Shown one piece after another: positions 7,428-14,380 of a stretch of 14,380 bases of DNA (position 1 is the stretch's first letter; the number at the start of each line of letters is the position of its first letter). This DNA comes from Blastocatellia bacterium (GTDB lineage: Bacteria > Acidobacteriota > Blastocatellia > Pyrinomonadales > Pyrinomonadaceae). The position numbers were made by a program, and so were the translations under genes. The notes under the pieces are model-generated. The model was not told where the DNA came from. It searched no databases and saw only the letters and a list, made by a program, of their open reading frames with translations. The DNA lies in contig PSRF01000395.1 in assembly GCA_003175865.1 (NCBI GenBank), forward strand, positions 1-14,380. Direction: 5' to 3'.

Positions 7428-8420
7428 ATGCAAAACAAAGAAATCCGCCTGGCGAGCCGTCCGAAAGGTTTGCCCACTAACGAAAACTTTCAGTTCGTAG
7501 ATACAGAGGTTCCGGCTCTCAAAGAGAACGAAGTCCTCGTTCGAATGACCTACATCTCCGTCGATCCATACTTGCGAGGACGAATGCGCGAGGGCAAGTC
7601 GTACGTGCCACCGTTCGAAATTGGCAAAGTGATCGAAAGCGCGGCCATCGGCGAAGTGGCTGAGTCACATTCGCCAAATTTTAAACGTGGCGATATCGTT
7701 CGCGGGCAGTTTGCGTGGAGACTTTACAACGTTGTTCCGGCAAACCAACTGATGGGTGTGGTTCCCGGCGTGTCGCCGAGCGCATCGCTCGGCGTGTTAG
7801 GCATAACTGGCCTGACCGCATACTTTGGTTTGCTGGATATTGGCAGGCCGAAAGAAGGTGAGACTCTTGTCGTTTCTGGTGCTGCGGGCGCGGTTGGAAT
7901 TGTTACGTGTCAGATTGGAAAGATTAAGGGTTGTCGAGTCGTGGGAATAGCCGGAAGCGCAGAGAAGACTGAATACCTGAAGAGCGAACTCAGAATGGAT
8001 GCAGCCATCAATTACAAGACTGACAACATTCACGAACGACTGAAAGAGGTCTGCCCACATGGAGTTGATATTTACTTTGACAATGTAGGTGGCGATATCT
8101 CGGATGCAGTGATGCCGTTGATTAACGAAAGGGCTCGCGTCGTGATCTGTGGACTGATTTCAATGTACAACGCCGATAAGCCGGACATCGGACCACGGCC
8201 GCAACCATACCTGCTCGTACGAAGAGGTTTAATGCAAGGATTCATCATCACAGACTACATGCCGCGTTTTTTGGAAGGCACCGCACAACTCGCACAGTGG
8301 TTTATGGAAGGCAAACTGAAACATGCGGAAACGATTGTCGAAGGTTTTGAAAATACTCCAAAGGCGTTTATAGGGTTGTTCTCAGGAGAGAACCTCGGAA
8401 AGCAGATTGTGAAATTGTAG
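7428..8420 (+). CDS. NADP-dependent medium-chain oxidoreductase (CurA/PTGR-like)
   Basis: This 330-aa zinc-independent medium-chain dehydrogenase/reductase belongs to the leukotriene B4 12-hydroxydehydrogenase / prostaglandin reductase group. Members reduce the C=C bond of alpha,beta-unsaturated carbonyls with NADPH, for instance CurA acting on curcumin. The VDPYLRGRM signature is at 45-53, the GroES-like fold covers about 1-120, and the Rossmann motif GAAGAVG is at 151-157. GVDIYFDNVGG (after 205) and a C-terminal TIVEGFENTPKAFIGLFSGENLGK complete the family pattern. Conserved zinc-ligand cysteines are absent, as expected. The frame also allows TTG at 7419 directly after the mug stop, but the ATG at 7428 matches the usual family start. 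It is the last gene of the plus-strand cluster. Its TAG stop (8418-8420) lies inside a palindromic repeat. The physiological substrate is unknown; aldehyde or enone detoxification is inferred. Confidence 0.9.
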   Translation: MQNKEIRLASRPKGLPTNENFQFVDTEVPALKENEVLVRMTYISVDPYLRGRMREGKSYVPPFEIGKVIESAAIGEVAESHSPNFKRGDIVRGQFAWRLYNVVPANQLMGVVPGVSPSASLGVLGITGLTAYFGLLDIGRPKEGETLVVSGAAGAVGIVTCQIGKIKGCRVVGIAGSAEKTEYLKSELRMDAAINYKTDNIHERLKEVCPHGVDIYFDNVGGDISDAVMPLINERARVVICGLISMYNADKPDIGPRPQPYLLVRRGLMQGFIITDYMPRFLEGTAQLAQWFMEGKLKHAETIVEGFENTPKAFIGLFSGENLGKQIVKL

Positions 8421-8537
8421 GGGCGGCACTCCGTGGCCGCCCCTACGATCGTATTCGTATTCTTGATCCCGTCATCCAAAAACCATTTCTAGAACCCTTA
8501 ATCTGCAAAAGGGGCGGCCACGGAGTGCCGCCCCTAC
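8417..8537. repeat. Inverted pair of 27-nt palindromic repeats (REPIN/MITE-like), family 1
   Basis: The left arm 8417-8443 and right arm 8511-8537 are perfect reverse complements (27 of 27), separated by 67 nt. Each arm is itself a hairpin: GGGGCGGC, 8 nt, GCCGCCCC. The left palindrome extends to 8446 (GTAGGGG...CCCCTAC). The left arm contains the TAG stop of the oxidoreductase, and the right arm ends 4 nt before the stop of the convergent membrane-protein gene. No T tract follows either hairpin, so it is a repetitive element more than a standard terminator, although it may stop transcription from both sides. Confidence 0.85.
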
Positions 8538-8541
8538 AAGA

Positions 8542-9828
8542 TCAAAGATACGAAAGCCACCAATCACGTCGACGTTGCTTCACTCCTGCAAACCAACTAC
8601 ACAACGGATACAGCAAAAGCACTCCCACAATCCAGGAGAGATATACCACGCCTAAATTGAAACCAATTCCCTGCGGCAGGTTGGTGAACCAATCGACTGG
8701 TGTCTGAAACAACCAGTGGTAAGGCTTGCCAAAAATCCAGTGCAACAACAATGAAATCAAGTGAGCCGTGGGCCACTGCAACAGATAGAAGAACAGTGGC
8801 ACACGTCCAAAAGTGACAAAGAACTTGCGAAGACCAGTCAGCATCGTCGAGCTTGACTCAAAGAATGCAAGCGCGAGAATCGCCGGACCAAGTGTCATTA
8901 ACAGAAACAATAGTGAAGGCGGATACTTCGTAGTGTTCAAAAACGAAAGAACCGTATAAATAAATCCTCTGCTTTGTACGGACCATCTATTCGGATCGCC
9001 ATAGATGTTGATGGCGCGAATGATGATGAATAATGCAATCGCGCTTCCTCCAATCCTGATCAACCAACGTTTGCGTTGCGCGTGGTCCATTTGGTAAAGC
9101 GCACCGAACGCGTATCCCAATGCCATCACACCAATCCAGGGGATCAATGGATACAACACGAGAACAACCGGACTCCGAACACCTGCGAGTTGAAAACCTC
9201 CCGGTTGATGAAGAATCATCCAAATTTTTGAACCGAGACCCGGCGGAGGAGCGCCTGGCCCAAATGCCACCCTAAACCTATCGAGGAGATTATGAAGTGC
9301 AACCATCAACAGTCCAAAAGTAATCAGCACGCGCTCCGGTAAATAGATAAGACCAGCGAGACAGAACATTGAGATACCAATTGCCCAAATGACCTGCATC
9401 ATTCCGAAAAAGCTTGGTTGAACATTAAACGTGACGAAGAATCGAACGGCTGTAAACTCCAAGACGACCAGCCAGAGGCCGCGCGTAACGAGGAAATGCG
9501 ATAATTCGTTTTTTCTCTTGCCGCGCATGAATTGAAAATACGCGCCGGTTCCCGCCAGAAAAACAAAGGTCGGCGCGCAGTAGTGAGTGATCCAGCGCGT
9601 GAAAAACAACGCGACATTAGTTCGCTCAGGATCGAGTGCATCAAACTGTACCCACGCGTTGTGAACGAAATCACGCGTATGGTCCAGCATCATGATCACC
9701 ATCACAATGCCGCGCAACAGGTCGACTGAGTCTATGCGTCGCTTCACGGGCTCCCGCTCATTGGGCAAGTAGTCAGCGGCCAGTCGTGGCAGTTGCTGTG
9801 CGCTAGCTTGTGAAACGGTAGTGGCCAT
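8542..9828 (-). CDS. HGSNAT/DUF1624-type multi-pass membrane protein (putative acyltransferase)
   Basis: This 428-aa polytopic inner-membrane protein has about ten hydrophobic segments. After a roughly 30-residue cytoplasmic start it shows RIDSVDLLRGIVMVIMMLDHTRDF (R31 onward, with D36, R39, G40, D49, H50). This is the opening motif of the heparan-alpha-glucosaminide N-acetyltransferase catalytic-like family (PF07786, older DUF1624). The conserved His in the LDH stretch corresponds to the active-site region in the human enzyme. THYCAPTFVFLAGTGAYF (about 81-98) is the second family motif. Bacterial members are presumed to acetylate or acylate glycans across the membrane, but few have been tested, so the activity is inference. 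The start is secure: ATG at 9828 with AGGAG upstream. It stands alone; the next minus-strand gene upstream ends 366 nt away. Confidence 0.85.
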   Translation of the reverse strand: MATTVSQASAQQLPRLAADYLPNEREPVKRRIDSVDLLRGIVMVIMMLDHTRDFVHNAWVQFDALDPERTNVALFFTRWITHYCAPTFVFLAGTGAYFQFMRGKRKNELSHFLVTRGLWLVVLEFTAVRFFVTFNVQPSFFGMMQVIWAIGISMFCLAGLIYLPERVLITFGLLMVALHNLLDRFRVAFGPGAPPPGLGSKIWMILHQPGGFQLAGVRSPVVLVLYPLIPWIGVMALGYAFGALYQMDHAQRKRWLIRIGGSAIALFIIIRAINIYGDPNRWSVQSRGFIYTVLSFLNTTKYPPSLLFLLMTLGPAILALAFFESSSTMLTGLRKFFVTFGRVPLFFYLLQWPTAHLISLLLHWIFGKPYHWLFQTPVDWFTNLPQGIGFNLGVVYLSWIVGVLLLYPLCSWFAGVKQRRRDWWLSYL

Positions 9829-10194
9829 GACATCTCCTGGTCGAAGTGGTCTGGACTTAAGTTAACGTGAGTGTCGGTTCTTGCAGGTTAGTACGGCGTG
9901 AGACAAGGGAAAGTTCAACTGTGTCTGCTCTGTATAAAAGCTTAGACATGTCAAAAGACATTTATCATCGGTCATTTGGCAGTCGTCATTTGCCATTTTG
10001 GAAGCGGTGCCACGTAGTTCTGAGAGCGTAGGCAGCCTGACTAAGTGCGGATACTAGTTTGCTCTGGTGACTAAATGAGGGGGGCATGTTCATTGGTGTT
10101 CGATAACTTTAGCTTGTCGTCTCGTCCAGTGTCTACAACCTTCATAAGTGACATTCTCGTTGACAGGAGATGAATTTCAACGACAAGCTAAGGC
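9829..10194. other. Intergenic region upstream of the HGSNAT-like gene
   Basis: The 366 nt hold no credible ORF. On the minus strand a perfect TTGACA (9954-9949) and a TATACA (9936-9931) face the HGSNAT-like gene, but only 12 nt separate them, so a promoter here is uncertain. GTCATTTGGCA (9971-9981) is repeated as GTCATTTGCCA (9985-9995). The left arm and most of the spacer of the family-3 repeat pair occupy 10101-10180. Confidence 0.4.
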
Positions 10195-10206
10195 TTATCG
10201 GACATC
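10101..10206. repeat. Inverted pair of short palindromic repeats (REPIN-like), family 3
   Basis: The right arm 10181-10206 begins CGACAAGCTAA and continues GGCTTATCGGACATC. The left arm 10101-10119 is its inverted counterpart (18 of 20 aligned columns in the CGACAAGC...TTATCG core, one gap). The spacer is 61 nt. Each arm can fold as an 8-bp hairpin with a 4-nt loop (CGAUAAGC/GCUUGUCG with one G-U in the consensus). The right arm encodes the last residues (Asp-Val-Arg) and the TAA stop (10195-10197) of the MaoC gene. Confidence 0.75.
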
Positions 10207-10596
10207 GGCGAGGATTGTTGCTTCACCGCGGATGACCGTTTCGCCTTTTTGATTTACACAAACTGTATGCAATTTCAGAATCGGTTTGTCCGCTCGAATA
10301 TCGACCACGGTGACTCGGGCAGTTACTTCGTCGCCAGGGAAAACAGGTGCGAGAAATCGAAGTGTCTGTCCCAGATAGACGCTTCCTGGACCAGGCAACT
10401 TGTTGGCGAGCACTGCTGAAATCAACGATGCACTCAACATCCCGTGTGCGATGCGACGCCCGAAGCGAGTCGTTTTTGCGAATTCTTCGTCCAAATGGAC
10501 TGGATTGTGATCTCCGGTGATGTCGGCAAATGTTTGTATGTCTGCCGCGGTGATTGTCTTTGTTTCTTCGGCGGTGTCACCAATGTTGAATTTCAT
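10195..10596 (-). CDS. MaoC-family (R)-specific enoyl-CoA hydratase (PhaJ-like)
   Basis: This 133-aa single hot-dog-fold protein hydrates trans-2-enoyl-CoA to (R)-3-hydroxyacyl-CoA, or acts as a related hydratase. The hydratase-2 motif is clear: GDHNPVHLDEEFA at 28-40 followed by RFGRRIAHGML. Catalytic Asp29 and His34 align with Asp31 and His36 of Aeromonas PhaJ. The length equals PhaJ. The open frame runs up to 10761, but the extra 55 residues are Arg/Ser-rich and overlap the hydrolase gene. I therefore chose the ATG at 10596 (MKFNIGD), which has only a weak AGAGA upstream. It lies 94 nt after the hydrolase gene on the same strand and may be co-transcribed with it. PHA monomer supply or fatty-acid handling is possible; no phaC is in view. 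The C-terminal residues and stop come from a repeat element. Confidence 0.88.
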   Translation of the reverse strand: MKFNIGDTAEETKTITAADIQTFADITGDHNPVHLDEEFAKTTRFGRRIAHGMLSASLISAVLANKLPGPGSVYLGQTLRFLAPVFPGDEVTARVTVVDIRADKPILKLHTVCVNQKGETVIRGEATILADVR

Positions 10597-10690
10597 TTCA
10601 TTGCGTCTCTTTCTCAGAACAAAGGCGCAGCGACTGAATGAACTTACGCGTGAAGGTGACGCAAGTCGTCGCAGCCGCTGCGGTTCTATT

Positions 10691-11560
10691 CTAATCTGTA
10701 ATGAACTTGAGCACCGCTGAGTTAAACTCCATCGCCTTCTCAACATTTGGAACGTGTCCACATTGATCGAAAATTAGGAGCTTTGACCCGATGATGTCTT
10801 TGTTGAATCGTTCGCCATCAGCCAGCAGGACAAGTCCATCCTGACGACCCCAAACAATGAGAGTCGGCCGTTTGATCATCTTGACCGTGCTGTCCAGAAA
10901 GTCTTCTCCGCGAATCATTGATTCGATGAGGCTGTTGATTGTATAACCATCACCGGCACTCATCCGAAAAGCGATTGCCTGATCGATCGCAGCATCACTC
11001 GTATAAATCTTGTTATAGAAGACCTTGCCGACAAGGAATTTCATACCTTCTCTGGTCGACGGGTTCAGTCCGTACAACGAATTCAAATCGAAGTCCTTAG
11101 GCGGTGCGTAGCCCGCAGCGTCTTCAAGTACCAGCTTGTCGACGCGGTCTGGAAAGGCGAGCGTGTACGCGGCAGCAATCCAACCACCTAGCGAGCTTCC
11201 AACCAGCGACGCGCGCTCAATTTTCAGTTGTTTGCAGAACTGATCGAGAAAGTCGACATAAGTACGAATGCGATAGTTCACCAGTGGTTTATCGGATTTG
11301 CCGAACCCAATCTGGTCGGGAACAAACACATGAAACTTTTCAGCAAGCGGGTTGATGTTCAATTGCCAGACTTGAGACGAACCGCCAAGGCCGTGTAACA
11401 GAATTACTGTTGGTCCAGATCCAGCCTCGACATAATGAATCTTCTGACCAAAGACTAGAGTTTCCTTGTCAACAGCCGGGTTTGTTTGCGCAGCGACTGA
11501 TGTAGATGCACACAGCCCGATGAACAGCACGAGGCACGGCATAAGTCTAAGTCTGTACAT
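10691..11560 (-). CDS. Exported alpha/beta-hydrolase
   Basis: This 289-aa enzyme has an N-terminal signal peptide (MYRLRLMPCLVLFIGLCAST, likely cleavage after SVAA at about 24), so it should act in the periplasm or outside. The fold motifs are complete: oxyanion region LLHGLGG (54-60), nucleophile elbow GSSLGG with Ser123, acid Asp241 in WGRQDGLV and His269 in CGHVPN. The DQIGFGKSDKP stretch is typical of the epoxide hydrolase / meta-cleavage product hydrolase / esterase branch. The substrate cannot be told from sequence. A good ribosome binding site, AGAGGAG 5 nt before ATG 11560, supports the start. It is transcribed toward the MaoC gene and may share a transcript with it. Confidence 0.88.
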   Translation of the reverse strand: MYRLRLMPCLVLFIGLCASTSVAAQTNPAVDKETLVFGQKIHYVEAGSGPTVILLHGLGGSSQVWQLNINPLAEKFHVFVPDQIGFGKSDKPLVNYRIRTYVDFLDQFCKQLKIERASLVGSSLGGWIAAAYTLAFPDRVDKLVLEDAAGYAPPKDFDLNSLYGLNPSTREGMKFLVGKVFYNKIYTSDAAIDQAIAFRMSAGDGYTINSLIESMIRGEDFLDSTVKMIKRPTLIVWGRQDGLVLLADGERFNKDIIGSKLLIFDQCGHVPNVEKAMEFNSAVLKFITD

Positions 11561-11672
11561 GTGAACTCCTCTTTAAGCATCCTGTTGTTGAGATAGATAG
11601 AGGGTGGCAGATAGTTCATTGGTCAATAAAACTGATCTGCTAAACCGGTAGGTTGATCGATTTCGCATCGCA

Positions 11673-11698
11673 CGACAAGCTAAAGCTTATCGGACATC
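11673..11698. repeat. Single copy of family-3 palindromic repeat at the serA stop
   Basis: This 26-nt copy matches the arm at 10181-10206 at 25 of 26 positions in the same orientation. On the minus strand it can form CGAUAAGC/GCUUGUCG with a UUUA loop immediately after the serA stop. It overlaps two bases of the TGA (11699-11697). No T tract follows, and no inverted partner was found within about 130 nt. Confidence 0.8.
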
Positions 11699-13295
11699 AG
11701 GAAAGTTCAATTGAACGTGCGGAGATTACCTGGTCCAATGAACGGAGTGCCTGCAGAGGTTCTTTCGATATTGGTGCGTCGATCTCGATAACGGCCATCG
11801 CTTCCCCGCCCCGCTCACGGCGACCCAGATGAAAACGACTAATGTTCAGGCCAGCTTCACCGAGGATGGTTCCCACGCGACCAATTACGCCCGGCACATC
11901 GCGGTTTCGCGTCACTAGCATGTGTCCACTCGGCGTTGCGTCGATGTTAAAGCCATCGATCTCTGTAATACGACCTTCACGACGATTGCCACCGTAGTTC
12001 ACCAGTGTGCCTGCCAACATGTAATTGGATTGATCTGCAACAATCTGTGTGCGAATTGCTGGAGTCGAGTCTCCACTCGTGCGCACATAAGTTGTCGTCA
12101 CTCTGATGCCGCGTTCTTCAGCAATGACAAATGCGTTGATTACATTGACACGAGCGCTCACATCGCGAAGCAATCCACTCAAAAAGGCCCTCGTAACCGG
12201 CGCCGCATCAACATCAACTATCTCGCCTGCGAATTCGATCTTGACTTCACTTACCGCCGTGTCGACAAGCTGCGCCTGAAACCGACCCATGCTTTCAGCC
12301 AGTCCAAGATAAGGCTGCAAGAGACTCAGCTCCTTCTGGCCCAGCGCCGGCACGTTGACGGCACCACGCAAAGCACCAGCAAGGAGAAAATCACGCATCT
12401 GTTCCGCCACGGTAAAGGCAACTCCCTCTTGTGCTTCAGTTGTCGACGCACCGAGATGCGGAGTCACGATCACTTGATCAAGCGCCAATAGAGGATTATC
12501 AGGGTGCGGTGGTTCCTGCATGAACACATCAATTGCAGCGCCCGCGATCTGTCCTTCATTAATGGCCTCTGCGAGTGCGTTTTCATCAACCAAACCGCCA
12601 CGTGCGCAATTGATGATGCGCGCACCCTTTTTCATCTTACCCAGCACCTCGCGATCAATTAGCCCACGCGTTTCCGCTGTCAATGGTGTGTGAACGGTCA
12701 GGAAATCTGCCCGCGCGTAAACCTGTTCGAGCGGCGCCAATTCGATCTCGAGGTCCCGCGCTTGTTCGGGGGCGATGAACGGATCGTACGCTACGATCAA
12801 CATACCCATCGCGCGCGCCCGTGAAGCTACAACTCGACCAATGCGGCCTAGTCCAATGATGCCGAGCGTCTTGCCCTGTAATTCAACACCAATGAATTTC
12901 TTGCGCTCCCAGCGACCAGCTTTCAAACTGCTACTTGCCTGTGGCACTGAGCGAGCCAAAGAAATCAGTAACGCAATAGTGTGTTCGGCTGTCGTGATCG
13001 TATTGCCGTCTGGCGCGTTCATTACGACGACACCGCGACGCGTTGATGATGTGACGTCGATGTTATCGACACCAACTCCGGCGCGACCAATCACGCGCAA
13101 ACTACGCGCGGCGTTCAACACATCTTCAGTTACCTTTGTTTCGCTGCGGACAATTAGACCATCGCAATCCGCTACGGCTTTTAATAAGTCGTCGCCTTTT
13201 AAACCTGTACGCTTCTCCACATCGAAACCAGCTGAGCGCAGAGGTTCAAGTCCACTGTCACTCACGTCATCCGCTACGAAAATCTTCATTGACAT
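11697..13295 (-). CDS. serA: D-3-phosphoglycerate dehydrogenase
   Basis: The enzyme oxidises 3-phosphoglycerate to 3-phosphohydroxypyruvate with NAD+, the first step of phosphoserine-pathway serine synthesis in the cytoplasm. The 532-aa length and layout fit the long form. The catalytic and NAD-binding domains (about 1-315) carry GRAGVGVDNID, the Rossmann motif GLGRIG (148-153), catalytic Arg232 in NCARGG, Glu261 in DVFMQEPP and His280 in VTPHLGAST. An intervening substrate-binding (ASB) domain spans about 320-450, and a C-terminal ACT domain about 455-532 (RDVPGVIGRVGTILGEAGLNI). The ACT domain suggests allosteric control by serine, which is family knowledge and not visible here. The start ATG at 13295 lacks a strong Shine-Dalgarno; an ATG two codons later is the alternative. 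It is divergent from corA. Confidence 0.97.
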   Translation of the reverse strand: MSMKIFVADDVSDSGLEPLRSAGFDVEKRTGLKGDDLLKAVADCDGLIVRSETKVTEDVLNAARSLRVIGRAGVGVDNIDVTSSTRRGVVVMNAPDGNTITTAEHTIALLISLARSVPQASSSLKAGRWERKKFIGVELQGKTLGIIGLGRIGRVVASRARAMGMLIVAYDPFIAPEQARDLEIELAPLEQVYARADFLTVHTPLTAETRGLIDREVLGKMKKGARIINCARGGLVDENALAEAINEGQIAGAAIDVFMQEPPHPDNPLLALDQVIVTPHLGASTTEAQEGVAFTVAEQMRDFLLAGALRGAVNVPALGQKELSLLQPYLGLAESMGRFQAQLVDTAVSEVKIEFAGEIVDVDAAPVTRAFLSGLLRDVSARVNVINAFVIAEERGIRVTTTYVRTSGDSTPAIRTQIVADQSNYMLAGTLVNYGGNRREGRITEIDGFNIDATPSGHMLVTRNRDVPGVIGRVGTILGEAGLNISRFHLGRRERGGEAMAVIEIDAPISKEPLQALRSLDQVISARSIELS

Positions 13296-13396
13296 TCAAT
13301 CAGACTCACATTCGATCAATTTGCTTGCTCGTGAAAGAGCGGTATGGTAACAGTCAGCCGATTTATCGTCGAGTTTGTTAAATGTATGAAAGGAAA

Positions 13397-13485
13397 TGCC
13401 GGGACCGCAGGCGTCCCCACCTGCTAGTTCCAATACGAGATCTTACGATTCAACTCTGCAGGCGAGGACGCCTGTGCTCCCAGCA
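13397..13485. repeat. Inverted pair of palindromic repeats (REPIN-like), family 2
   Basis: Arms 13397-13424 and 13458-13485 match as reverse complements at 23 of 28 positions, with a 33-nt spacer. Each arm contains its own small palindrome (GCAGG...CCTGC on the left, GCAGGCG...CGCCTG on the right). The sequence differs from families 1 and 3 but the plan is the same. The right arm ends at the first base of the CGGAGGAG stretch that contains the corA ribosome binding site, so the element lies in the corA leader or promoter. Confidence 0.75.
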
Positions 13486-13496
13486 CGGAGGAGTCG

Positions 13497-14380
13497 ATGG
13501 ACATTTTTATTTACCGTCAAGGCAACGACAGAGTGGAAGAAGGTTTCAGCGTTCATGACATTCCAGGCTTGCTGAAAAATGAAGAAATCGTCTTGTGGGT
13601 AGATATGGAAGCTCCAAAGGAGTCTGATGACCGCGTTCTGCTTGATGTGTTTCGCTTCCATCCGTTAACGGTGGAAGATTGTCGCGCCAATCGACATCAT
13701 CCCAAGGTCGAAGAATTTCCCGACTATATTTATTTCATAGTCCATGCCGTGAAGACTGTCGCCACATCAGAGAGCTTCAACACGGTCGAACTTGATGGTT
13801 ATCTCGGAAAGAACTTCGTAGTGACCTACCACCACGAACCTTTTCCAAGTATTGACAAGGTCAAGCAATCGATACGTGTCAGTCCAGTGACCTGTCAACG
13901 CGGGGCGGCATTTGTCTTACATCACATCATCGACAACATCGTGGATGACTACTTGCCGGTGATGGACCACTTCGACGAACGCATCAATGCGCTTGAAGAC
14001 AGCATTTTTGCCATTCGTCGACCGAATGATGAAATCCTGGAAGAGATTTTGAGTCTGAAAAGAAGCTTGTTGCGCGTGAAGAGAATCTCGTCAAAGCAGC
14101 TGGAGGTCCTGTACCGGATGAGCCATGGACAGTTTCAGTTGATCAGTGGTCCAGTCCTGCCATTCTTTCGAGATATCTTCGATCACCTTGTGCGTGTGAC
14201 TGATCTTGCAGAGAGCTATCGTGATTTGATCAGTGGTTCTCTGGAAGCCTATTTGTCTGTCGTGTCAAATAGACTGAATGAGATCATGAAGGTGTTGACA
14301 ATTTTTTCAGCGATCATGTTGCCGTTGACGTTCATCGCCGGTGTTTATGGAATGAATTTCGACAACATGCCCGAGCTGCA
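13497..14380 (+). CDS. corA: CorA-family magnesium/cobalt transporter, 3' truncated by window end
   Basis: The ATG at 13497 is preceded by GGAGGAG with good spacing and opens a frame that runs off the window after 294 residues. The N-terminal cytoplasmic alpha/beta domain (about 1-130: WVDMEAP, HPLTVEDC, PKVEEFPDYIYFIVHA) leads into long helices (about 140-270: FDERINALED, ILEEILSLKRSLLRVKR, EAYLSVVSNRLNEIMKVLTIFSAI). The first membrane helix ends in the selectivity motif YGMNFDNMPE, with GMN at 285-287. These features identify a CorA pentameric Mg2+ (also Co2+/Ni2+) channel; only the second membrane helix and short tail are missing. It is divergent from serA across a 201-nt spacer that contains a repeat pair. 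A TTGCTT-16 nt-TATGGT (13321-13348) is a weak promoter candidate. Confidence 0.95.
   Translation, partial: MDIFIYRQGNDRVEEGFSVHDIPGLLKNEEIVLWVDMEAPKESDDRVLLDVFRFHPLTVEDCRANRHHPKVEEFPDYIYFIVHAVKTVATSESFNTVELDGYLGKNFVVTYHHEPFPSIDKVKQSIRVSPVTCQRGAAFVLHHIIDNIVDDYLPVMDHFDERINALEDSIFAIRRPNDEILEEILSLKRSLLRVKRISSKQLEVLYRMSHGQFQLISGPVLPFFRDIFDHLVRVTDLAESYRDLISGSLEAYLSVVSNRLNEIMKVLTIFSAIMLPLTFIAGVYGMNFDNMPEL

Noticed and set aside
8417..8537. CRISPR-like repeats
   Set aside because: There are only two copies, in inverted and not direct orientation, with no further spaced units and no cas genes.
9971..9995. Tandem GTCATTTG(G/C)CA units as a binding-site array
   Set aside because: There are only two copies of 11 nt with a 14-nt period. 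This is too little to separate from chance in AT-richer intergenic DNA.
10597..10761. 55-residue N-terminal extension of the MaoC protein
   Set aside because: It would overlap the hydrolase gene by 71 nt and is Arg/Ser-rich. PhaJ-like proteins start at the MKFNIGD position.
11922..12491. 189-codon plus-strand ORF opposite serA
   Set aside because: It lies wholly antisense to a serA gene with all catalytic motifs. The product is rich in Cys, His and Thr with no recognisable fold, and it has no ribosome binding site.
12775..13350. 191-codon plus-strand ORF opposite the serA 5' part
   Set aside because: Its translation is Ser/Thr/Pro/Arg-rich low-information sequence, typical of the reverse frame of a real gene. 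The serA NAD-binding motifs on the other strand are decisive.

Overview
This window looks like ordinary chromosome from a mid-GC, Gram-negative-type soil bacterium. It is most likely an acidobacterium, and Blastocatellia/Pyrinomonadales is my best guess. The main clue is a secreted VWFA-related protein of the kind strongly expanded in Acidobacteriota. Supporting clues are the housekeeping set (serA, corA, mug), the secreted enzymes and short dispersed palindromic repeats. The taxonomic call is inference, since no rRNA or marker gene is present. I see no prophage, insertion sequence, CRISPR array, tRNA or rRNA.

Layout. Positions 1-102 hold the last 33 codons of a response-regulator receiver domain (+), followed by a doubtful small ORF (214-426, +). 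A minus-strand block follows: a minimal M50 (site-2-protease-like) membrane peptidase with its own strong terminator (720-1223), then an operon read from 4290 down to about 1443. That operon is an ABC-2 exporter ATPase, its permease (ATGA overlap) and a CYTH-domain triphosphate-binding enzyme whose start overlaps the permease end, closed by a classic Rho-independent terminator. A 399-nt divergent spacer leads to a tightly packed plus-strand cluster: secreted VWFA-related protein, Mug-type mismatch uracil-DNA glycosylase (4-nt TTGA overlap) and a medium-chain NADP-dependent oxidoreductase. Next comes a long minus-strand stretch (13295 to 8542): D-3-phosphoglycerate dehydrogenase (serA), an exported alpha/beta hydrolase, a PhaJ-like MaoC hydratase and an HGSNAT/DUF1624-type multi-pass membrane protein. 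The window ends inside corA (13497 onwards, +), which is cut at the GMN motif.

The least expected content is repetitive. Three unrelated short palindromic repeat families each occur as a head-to-head inverted pair separated by a 33-67 nt spacer (REPIN/MITE-like): 8417-8537, 10101-10206 and 13397-13485. One family has an extra single copy at 11673-11698. In three places the repeat lies on a stop codon of the neighbouring gene and supplies or overlaps it. A coherent new multi-gene system is not evident. The repeats and the exporter-CYTH coupling are the points most worth following up.
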